NCBI RefSeq assembly: GCF_019049285.1
Contig: NZ_JAGMUL010000211.1
Span: 1-32,380 of the forward strand
Source of the DNA: Streptomyces sp. AC550_RSS872
GTDB taxonomy: Bacteria > Actinomycetota > Actinomycetes > Streptomycetales > Streptomycetaceae
DNA: 32,380 nt
Direction of reading: 5' to 3'
In this document: positions 17,901-25,800 of the stretch, in pieces
How positions within the stretch are numbered: position 1 is the first letter of the stretch
Layout: every line of letters begins with the position of its first letter
Translations under genes and position numbers: made by a program
The notes under the pieces: generated by a model
What the model was told of the DNA's origin: nothing
Databases searched by the model: none
What the model saw: only the letters and a program-made list of their open reading frames with translations

Positions 17901-18105
17901 GCTCGGCCGATCGCCCGAGGACGTGGGCGAGGACTTCTTCGCGCTCGGCGGCACCTCCCTCGACCTCCTGAGGGTGGCCGCCGAGCTCACCGAGCGGTGC
18001 GGCACCACCGTGGCGCCACGCACCCTGGCCGGAGCGCGCACCGTGGCGGAACTCGCCGCGGTGCTGGAAGCAGCCGCCGCGCTCAGCGCATCGGACCACC
18101 GGTGA
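14992..18105 (+). CDS. NRPS module C*-A(Val-type)-PCP with degenerate condensation domain
   Basis: 1037 residues. The C domain (about 7-430) has PRIVCDP at 130-136 where HHxxxDG is expected, so both His are lost and it is probably inactive. The A domain (about 448-940) is intact: YTSGSTGVPKGV, FDASTFEVW, NGYGPTETT, GRIDDQVKLRGFRIE, NGKVD. By hand alignment to GrsA the specificity residues are D638 A639 F642 W680 V704 G706 G730 T738 F739 K929 (DAFWVGGTFK), one conservative change from the classic valine code DAFWIGGTFK. The PCP (about 955-1030) has GGTSL with S989. It should load valine as a starter. There is no TE. Its 3' end overlaps the convergent SDR gene by 23 bases. Confidence 0.93.
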   Translation: MPRPDSPLSDAQQRQWVADHLVTYPPDHVVLGWRVRGPLGMTALRSALTALMDRHPQLRTRLDAAQAVPRRTVSASLDYELTVAGRLPGGDGPDAVQTAIQRPFDLTGGPLVRAVVSGSDDDAALTLAVPRIVCDPYSAGLLQSDLASLYRAALTGAPPPSPQAPPVLAQGPAPDRLDDHIGFWQRRLADLPVLADLPTDLPRPPVHTQRARTVFLDVPHDAVRRLGGQTFSGTAEFSVFGAALTALLARYSRSRDITFATQTPGARQAGGETTLGCLANLLTLRVDAAGDPSLRTLVDRVHRAVGDAVENSAVPFQRLVGHLGIDRDPGRHPIAQVALDVLPTPTPVTEEAEPARCLRPEPVASPRSPFDLSVTVIDTGRAYGVGFSCNADLFTADAHARMAGHFRRLLDGGLGNPDRPLSRLDLLGPQERHTVAADDTRPTPEATVLDLFERQVAAAGDAIALWNPPYRRTYAELDTEAQQVADHLVGLGVRPDDRVALLLPRGPEQVVAMLAVLKAGGAYVPLDPAHPRERTEFVLRDSEARLVLTDQQLSGRLPDGIRRLRLDLPLPATTGRPPRPATVLPDSLAYIIYTSGSTGVPKGVAVTHRCVVRLVSGLDQVEVSPEDTLLMLAPTAFDASTFEVWHALCHGSRLAIHPPGPIGPRELGGELERLGVTVLWLTAQLANLVADVHPRALEPVRTLVVGGEALSVPHLRTLLDGRPGLRIVNGYGPTETTTFATTHPVVPEELDEATGVPIGHPIGGTRCYVVDEAGNPVPVGIVGELLVGGAGVARGYLRRPGLTAERFVPDPFGPPGGRLYRTGDLARRRADGAIEFAGRIDDQVKLRGFRIEPGEVRAVLVGHPAVRDAFVTVSGSGLAAELVAYVVADEECPADGGALRAYLRERLPEPLVPGRFVSLECLPLTPNGKVDRRALPDPLPGQRGPSRRRGPGSPPVSEWEKTVGDVWATVLGRSPEDVGEDFFALGGTSLDLLRVAAELTERCGTTVAPRTLAGARTVAELAAVLEAAAALSASDHR

Positions 18106-18838
18106 CGTACAGCATGTGCCCGGAGACGAACCCCGCGTTCTCACCGACGAGGAACGCGACGGCGTGCGCCACGTCCTCGGGCTGCCCCACCCGCCGCACC
18201 GGGGTCTGCGCGGCCACCATCTGCTGGAGCCGGTCGAAGTCCATGCCCATCCGCGCAGCCGTCCCCGCGGTCATGTCGGTGACGATGTAACCGGGGGCCA
18301 CCGCGTTCACGGTCACGCCGTAGGGCCCCAGTTCGATGGCGAGCGTCCGGGTCAGACCGTCGACCCCGGCCTTCGCGGCCGAGTAGTTGGCCTGGTCGCG
18401 GTTGCCCAGCGCCGAGGAGCTGGAGAAGTTGACGATGCGTCCCCAGCGCTGTTCGAGCAGGTAGGGACGGATGGCCTGGCACATCAGGAACGGTCCGCGC
18501 AGGTTCACGTCGACGACGGAGTCCCAGTCGTCCAGCGACAGGTCCTCCATCGGCCGGTCCCTGATGACGCCGGCGTTGTTGACCAGGATCACCGGCGGCC
18601 CGAGCTCACCCGCCACGTCGGCCAGCGCGCCCTTGATCTGATCGGGGTCGCCGACGTCGGCGACGACGGGGTGGGCCCTGCCCCCGGCCGCGCGAACGCG
18701 TTCCGCGGTGGCCTCGGCTGTCTCGGCGTCGACGTCGAGGACGCCGACCGCGGCACCGTCGGCGGCCAGGCGCAGCGCCGTGGCGGCGCCGATGCCACGC
18801 CCGGCACCGGTGACGACCGCTACACGTGGTGACGTCAT
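18083..18838 (-). CDS. Short-chain dehydrogenase/reductase (FabG-like)
   Basis: 251 residues from ATG at 18838, overlapping the MbtH stop by 4 bases. It is a classical SDR: VTGAGRGIG cofactor loop, NNAG at the end of beta-4, catalytic Ser in FSSSSALG, YSAAK (Tyr-x-x-x-Lys) and PGYIVTDM. It is NAD(P)-dependent and oxidises or reduces a hydroxyl/keto group, probably on a pathway intermediate such as the polyhydroxylated DADH part or a PCP-bound residue. It is last in the operon PCP, NRPS, TE, MbtH, SDR. An upstream in-frame start at 18916 is rejected because it lies inside the MbtH gene and lacks homology. Confidence 0.87.
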   Translation of the reverse strand: MTSPRVAVVTGAGRGIGAATALRLAADGAAVGVLDVDAETAEATAERVRAAGGRAHPVVADVGDPDQIKGALADVAGELGPPVILVNNAGVIRDRPMEDLSLDDWDSVVDVNLRGPFLMCQAIRPYLLEQRWGRIVNFSSSSALGNRDQANYSAAKAGVDGLTRTLAIELGPYGVTVNAVAPGYIVTDMTAGTAARMGMDFDRLQQMVAAQTPVRRVGQPEDVAHAVAFLVGENAGFVSGHMLYVTGGPMR

Positions 18839-19029
18839 GCTTCCCTCGATTCCATCCGCAGCCGCAGGCTCAACGGCCGCATGTCGGTCCAGACCTCCTC
18901 GATATGGGCCAGGCACTCCTCCTTGGAGCCGCGCGGACCGCTCTCCCGCCAGCCGGCCGGGACGTCCCGGCTCACCGACCAGATCGAGTACTGCTCCTCG
19001 TCATTGACAACGACGGTGTACGACGTCAC
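18835..19029 (-). CDS. mbtH-like: MbtH-like protein
   Basis: 64 residues from GTG at 19029, overlapping the thioesterase stop (GTGA). It shows the MbtH signature: NDEEQYSIW, VPAGWRESG, then C-x-x-x-I-E-x-x-W-x-D-M-R-P-x-S-L-R. MbtH proteins bind NRPS adenylation domains and are often needed for their folding or activity. It should serve one or more of the three A domains in this cluster. It sits between the type II thioesterase and SDR genes in one operon. Confidence 0.95.
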   Translation of the reverse strand: MTSYTVVVNDEEQYSIWSVSRDVPAGWRESGPRGSKEECLAHIEEVWTDMRPLSLRLRMESREA

Positions 19030-19850
19030 GTGGATGGATCCTCGTCTCTCGTGGCCGGTCCGGACGCGTGCGGCTCGGGCAGCTCGGTCAGGGCGGTGCG
19101 GATGACGCGCGCCACCTCCTCGCCCTGCTCGACCAGGTAGAAGTGGTCCCCGGGCAGCAGATGCGAGACACAGGCGCCTCGGGTGACGGTGGCCCACTCG
19201 TTCAGGTCCCAACCGGCCGGCGTGGAGTCGTCCTTGCCGTTCAGAACCGTGATCGGCGCCCGCACCGGCGGCCCGGCCACGATGCCGCTCAGCACCAGCC
19301 CCAGGTCGGCCCGCATCACCCGCAGCACCATCTCCCGCAGTTCGGGATGGCGCAGCAGCATCTCGTAGTTGGGGGCGCCGGTCGTGCCGAGCGCGTCCAG
19401 AATGACCTCGTCGGACGCGTCCTTCGGGAACGTCGCCGTCGGCCGCTGGGACGGCCCGCCGTGGCCGGACACGAACACATGGGCCACCGGAACGCCGGCA
19501 CCCTCCAGAGCACGGCACAGGTTGACCGCGAGCACCGCGCCCATACTGTGTCCGAAGAGCGCGATCCGGGGGAACCCGGCCCGGGAGACCACGTCGGCGA
19601 GCTCGGCGATGAGCGTCGGCTGATCGGTGAACGGAGGCTCGCTCAGGCGCGTCTCCCGGCCCGGCAACTGCACGGGCACCACGTCCACGTCCGGCTCGGC
19701 CCCGGCCAGCCAGCCGCGGTAGCTCGACGCGTTGCCACCGCTGTGCGGCAGAGCCAGCAGCTGGACGTCGCCCCACGGACGGTCGAGACCGCCGAGGAAC
19801 CAGCGGTCCAGGTCGCCCGGGGCGCCACCGGGTTCGGCGCCGGTTCTCAT
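19026..19850 (-). CDS. Type II thioesterase
   Basis: 274 residues, ATG at 19850 behind a strong GGAGG ribosome site, 34 bases after the large NRPS. It has an alpha/beta-hydrolase fold of the GrsT/RifR group: LPHSGGNASSYRGW, nucleophile GHSMGA, acid in GKDD, and PGDHFYLVEQ with the catalytic His. Stand-alone thioesterases of this type free PCPs from wrong or stalled acyl groups. Because no NRPS in the window has a TE domain, it could also take part in product release, but that is speculation. It is followed with overlap by MbtH. Confidence 0.93.
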   Translation of the reverse strand: MRTGAEPGGAPGDLDRWFLGGLDRPWGDVQLLALPHSGGNASSYRGWLAGAEPDVDVVPVQLPGRETRLSEPPFTDQPTLIAELADVVSRAGFPRIALFGHSMGAVLAVNLCRALEGAGVPVAHVFVSGHGGPSQRPTATFPKDASDEVILDALGTTGAPNYEMLLRHPELREMVLRVMRADLGLVLSGIVAGPPVRAPITVLNGKDDSTPAGWDLNEWATVTRGACVSHLLPGDHFYLVEQGEEVARVIRTALTELPEPHASGPATRDEDPST

Positions 19851-19884
19851 GCCCTACCTCCGTTGTCGGCCCGATGCGGATACG

Positions 19885-22800
19885 TCATGACAGCCCGTCC
19901 CGGCCGAGTTCGGACAGGTGCCTTCGCGGATCGGCCAGCGCGGCGCGCAGCGTCCGGCTGAAGTCGTCCACCACGCTCCGTGCGATCGATTCCGTCAGCA
20001 CGTCCGCGTTGAACTCGACCGTGCAGCTCAGGGCCGAGCCCCGGCGGACGATGGCGATGTCCAGGTCGAACTTGGCCGTGCCTGTGCCGACGTCGGTCAC
20101 CTCGACCGCCAGTCCGGTCAGCTCCGGCGCCGCGGCCGTGGTGTCGTCGACGTAGAAGACCACGTCGATCAATGGTGCGCGGCCCAGTGTGCGGCTCGGC
20201 AGGAGTTCCTCCACGAGCCTGTCGAACGGCACCTCCTGGCGGGCGTAACCGGCCAGGGCGGTCTCGCGCGTGCGAGCCAGCAGCTCGGCGAAGGACGGGT
20301 CGCCCGACAGGTCGGCCCGCAGGACCAACGTGTTGACGAAGAACCCGATCAGCGGCTCCAGTTCGGGGCGCGACCGCAGGGACACCGGGGTACCGACCCC
20401 GAAGTCCTCCTGCCCGGTGAGCCGGCCGAGGGTGACGTTCAGCGCGGCGAGCAGCACCATGAACTCGGTCGCCCCGTGTGCCCGGGCCAGCGCGCCCAGC
20501 CGAGAGGTGTCCGCCGGGTCCAGCAACGCGGCCCGGTACTGTCCGCCTGCGCCGCTGCGCACGCGGGGCCGCGGGCGAGCGGTGGGCAGCTGGAGGGTGG
20601 GCAGGTCGCGGAGCTGCTCCCGCCAGTACTCCAGATCGAGCCGCTCGACCACCGCGCCGCGCTGCCGCTGCCAGAGGGCGTAGTCGGCGTACTGGACCGG
20701 CAGCGCCCCCAGGGCACCCGGTCGCCCCGCGAGGTGCGCCCCGTACACCTCTCCCACCTCGGCGAACAGGAGCCGGAAGGACTCGGCGTCGGCCGCCGCG
20801 TGGTGCACCACCAAGCAGAGCAGGTGTTCCTCCGCCGTGACCCGTAGCAACTCGGCGCGGATCAACGGGGCCAGGTCCAGCCGGAACGGGTCCCGCGCCG
20901 CCGCGACCGCGGCCTCCTCCGCCCTGGCCCGGGCCTCGGCGGCGGGCAGGTGCGACAGGTCGGTCTCGTGCAGCTCGAAGACACTGGCGGGCTCGACCAC
21001 CTGCACCGGCAGCCGGTCGTCACCCAGCACGAACCGGGAGCGCAGCACTTCATGACGCTCCACCACCTCGACCAGCGCCGAGCGCAACGCGTCGGTGTCC
21101 AGCCGACCGCGCAGCCACACATGCACCGGCACGTTGTAGTCGGCGCTGCCAGGGTGCAACTGATCGAGGAACCACAGACGCTGCTGGTCCACCGACAGCG
21201 GCGCCGGGCCGGCGAGCGGCCGGGGGCGCACCGGGGAACCCGAGCCGTCGGCGATGGCGGGAGACTCCGCCACGGCCGCCAGCTCGCCGACCCGCCGGTG
21301 TTCGAAGAACGTCCGCACGGAGAGCTCCACCCCGCGTTCCGAGCGCAGCCGGGCGACGACCCGCGCCGCCTGGTACGAGTTGCCGCCGACCGTGAAGAAG
21401 TCGTCGTCGACGCCGAACGCGTCGTGCTCGAGCACCTCCGCCCACACCGCGTGGACCGCCTTCTCCCACTCGGTACGCGGCGGCCGGCCCGGGCCGTCGG
21501 AGCGTGGCCGGCGCGGCGCGGGCAGCCGTGCCGTGTCCACCTTGCCGTTGGGCGACAACGGCAGCTCGCCGAGGGGCGTGATCGTCGCGGGGACCATGTG
21601 GTCGGGCAGCTGCCCCCGTGCATGGCGGAACAGGTCCTCGACGTCGGCACCGTCGCCGTCGGCGACGACGTACGCCGCCAGCTCCGCCGCCGCGCCCCGA
21701 CCCTGCCGCAGCACGTGGGCGTCCCGCACCGCGGGGTGCCGGCGGAGCACCGTGGCGACCTCCCCGAGCTCGACGCGGTAGCCGCGTACTTTGACCTGGT
21801 CGTCGTCCCGGCCGAGGAAGTGCAGGGTGCCGTCCGGCAGCCAGCGCACGATGTCCCCGGTGCGGTAGACGCGCTGCCCGACAGGGCCGAACGGGTCCGG
21901 CACGAAGCTGTCCGCGGTCAGGGACCGCGCCCCGAGGTAGCCGCGGGCGAGGCCTCGACCGCCGATCCACAGCTCTCCGGGCACGCCGACCGGCAACAGC
22001 TCGCCGTCCCTGCCGACCACGTACACCCGCGTGTCGCCGACCGGCCGGCCGAGCGGTACGGAGGTGGCGTCCTCGGCCGGTGCGGAGGCGATGTGGTGCA
22101 GGGTGGTGTTGGTGGTGGACTCGGTGGGGCCGTAGCAGTTGAGAAGCCGCAGACCGGGCAGCGCGTGCAGCAGCCGGCGCAGGTGCGGCACGGACGGCGC
22201 CTGGCCGCCGATGCCCAGCTGCCGCACACCCGCGAGCAGATGGGGATCGGTGTCGATGGTCAGCTGCGCGAGCGCGGCGGACAGCCACAGGACGGAGACC
22301 TGGTGGCGGCGGATGGCCGCGCCGAGGTCGACCGGGTCGATCAGTCGCTCCGCGGGCACCGCGAGGGACGCCCCGTGCGCCAGGGGAAGCCAGATGTCCA
22401 GGTTGGAGGCGTCGAAGGTGGTCGGCTGCACCATCAGGAACGTGTCGTCGGGGCCGACCGGCGACTGGTCGCAGCCCAGCATCAGCCGCACCAGCGCATG
22501 GTGCGGAACGGCGACCCCCTTCGGCCGCCCCGTCGAGCCGGACGTGTACATGATGTACGCGAGGGACTCCGGATCGGCACCGGGCGGGTTGTCGGCCGGA
22601 CGGGCGTCGATGCGCGGACGATCCTCCTCCAGGTCGACGAAGTGGGAGAGGCCGGCGGACAGCTTCTCCCGCACCTCCCGACGGCCGACGGCGAAGTCCG
22701 ACCCACTGTCGGCGAGCAGCAGCCGGATCCGCTCGGCGGGATGCGTGGGATCGAGCGGCAGGTAGGCGCCGCCGGCCTTCAGCACCGCGAGCATGGCGAC

Positions 22801-25800
22801 GACCAGGTCCGCGCTGGGCGGCAGACAGAGGGCGACGATCACGTCCGGGCCCACGCCGAGGTCGATCAGATGACGGGCCAGCCGGTTGGCGGCCGCGTTC
22901 AGCTCCGCGTAGGTGAGCCGCCCCGCCGGGTCCGTCACGGCGATACTCGCGCCGGAGGCCGCGACCTGCCGCTCCACCACCGCGGTGACGGTGTCCATCG
23001 GGGTGGAGGCGGTCTCGTTGAAGGCGCCGAGCAGCTGTCGCCGCTCGTCCGGCTCCAGCATGTCGAGCTCGGACAGCCGCCGCTCAGGGGCGTCCAGCGC
23101 CGAGCGCAGGAGCTGCCGGTAGTGCCCGGCCAGCCGGGCCACGGTCTCCCGGTCGAACAGGTCCGCGCTGTAGTTGACCCGTCCGGTGAGCCGCCCCTGC
23201 CGGCTGGTGCGTATCTCCATCACGAGGTCGAAGGCGGCGGTCCGCTCCTCGACCGGGATCTTCGTCGCCTCGACACCCGCCAGCGACAACTGGTCCTCCG
23301 GCGCGTCGATCACCTGGAAGAGCACCTGCACCAGCGGGTTGACCCCCACGTCACGGGTCACCCCGAGGCTGCTCACCAGGTCCTCGAACGGCACCTCGGA
23401 GTGGTCGCCCGCCGCGAGCGTCGTCCCGGTCACCTGCTGGAGCAGAGCGGCGAACGTGGGGTCTCCGGAGCAGTCGGCGCGCAGCGGGACCGTGTTGACC
23501 AGGAAGCCGACCAGGTCCTCGACCTCGCGCCGGGTGCGGTTGGCGAACGGCGTGCCGACGATCACGTCCTTGTCGCGCCCGTACCGGGAGAGCAGGGCGA
23601 AGAACGCCGTCAGCAGCGTCATGAACGAGGTGACGCCGGCGCGGTGGCCGAACGTGGCGAGGTCGGCCGCGGTACCGGGCGGGAGGTCGAAGTAGAGGGT
23701 GCCGCCACGCCGGGTGGGCCGGGCCGGCCGGGTCCGGTCTGTGGGCAGCTCCGGTTGGACGGGCGCTCCGGCGAGCTGCCGGCGCCAGTAGGCCAGGCCC
23801 TCCCGGTGCGCGTCGCCGCCGAACGTCGCCCGCTGCCAGCGCGCGTAGTCCCGGAACCGGAGCGTCACCGGAGGCAGGTCGGGCGGCAGGCCGCGGCGGA
23901 AGGCGCCGTAGAGCTCGCTCAGTTCGTGGAAGAGGACCTCGGTCGCGCGTCCGTCGGCGACCATGTGGTGGACCACCCAGACGAGGACGTGCTCGCGCGG
24001 GCCGCAGCGTACGAGCGTGACCCGGATCAGCGGACCGGCGGACAGGACGAACGGCTTCGCCGCCTCCGCCGCGAGCAGCTCGTCCAGGTCGCTTGGCGGC
24101 GCGTCGGTCAGGTCCCGCACGGTCAGCCCCGCCGTCGGTTCCGGGTCCACCACCTGGCGGGGCACGCCGTCGGTCGCCACATAGCGGGTACGCAGGATCT
24201 CGTGCCGGACGACGAGTTCGCTCACGGCACGGCGCAACGCCTCGGCGTCGAGCTCTCCGCGCAGCCGGAACACCTCGATGACGTTGTACGCCGGGTCTCC
24301 CGGCTGCAACTGGTCGAGAAACCACAGGCGTTGCTGCGACGAGGACAGCGCGGCGTCACCCTCGTCGTCCGTGACCGGGATGGGTGCGGAGGCGGGTGCG
24401 GAGCCTTGCGCTCCCTGGTTCCCCGCCCCGGTGCCTGCGCCTGCGCCCGCTCCGCGACGGCGCTCGACCGCTTCCGCGAGCGCCTCCGAGGTGGGATCGC
24501 GGAAGAACCGGCTCATCGGGATCTCCACCCCGAATACCTCGCGTACCCAGGACAGCAGCCGGATCGCCCGGATGCTGTCGCCGCCCGCGGCGAAGAAGTT
24601 GGTGTCGCCGGTGACGAGCGCGCCGGGCAGGAGGGGGCCATAACCCTCCACCGCGATCCGCCGTACCAGGTCGGTCGCCCCGTCCTGCGTGGCACCGTCG
24701 AGACCGGCGTGCGCCGCCGGACCACGAGCGGGGGCGGAGGCGGAGGCACCACTGGCCGCCAGCGCGGCCAGGTCGACCTTGCCGGAGGCGGTGATCGGAA
24801 TCCGCTCCACCTCGGTCAGCAGCGCCGGCACCATGTATGCGGGCAGCCGGTCGGCGAGGTGGCGGCGGATGCCGTCGAGGTCGGTCCGCTGCCCGGCCGT
24901 GGGCACCAGATAGCCGGCGAGCGTGCCGTCGAGGTCGGCGACGACGGCGGCGGACACCTCGGGCAGCCCGGCGAGCGCCGACTCGATCTCCCCGAGTTCC
25001 ACGCGCTGCCCGCGGACCTTTACCTGCCGGTCCCTGCGGCCGAGGAAGACGATGTCGCCCTCCGCCGACCAGCGGGCGAGGTCGCCGGTACGGTAGAGAC
25101 GGCCGCCGGGCCGGAACGGATCGGGGAGAAAGCGCTCCGCGGTGCGGGCGGGCCGCCCCAGATACCCCCGTGCCACGCCGGCGCCGCCCACGAACAGCTC
25201 ACCCACCGCGCCGGGGGGCACGGGACGCAGTTCGTCGTCGAGGATGTACGCCTGATGGTTGTCGACCGGGCGACCGATGGGCGGCGGGGACCGCCACAGG
25301 CCGGTGCACTCCTTGTAGATGACGCCAATGGTGGTCTCGGTCGTCCCGTATCCGTTGACGAACCGCCGGTCGCGGGACCATCGCGTGGTCAGCCGGCCGG
25401 AGAACGGCTCACCGCCGACCGAGACCAGCCGCAGCAGCGGTACGCGGTCCGGGTCGAGCAACTCCAGCAGCGCCGGGGGGAGTTCGGCGACCGTGATCTT
25501 GCCGTCGGTGAGCGACCGGGTCAGCCCCTCGACCGAGCGCCGGTCGTCGTCACCGATCATGTGGAGCGAGGAGCCGCTGAGCAGGGCGCAGAAGATCTCG
25601 AACACGGACACGTCGAAGCCGGGGGAGGCGTACTGCAACATCCGGTCTTCGGGGGTGAGTTCGAAGAGCCGCTGGAGGGACTCGACGAAGTTGAGTGCAC
25701 TGTCGTGCTCGACGAGCACCGCGCGGGGCGCACCGGTGCTACCCGAGGTGTATATCGCGTAGGCGAGCTGCCGCGGATCGGTGGGCGCCGGGAGGATCGC

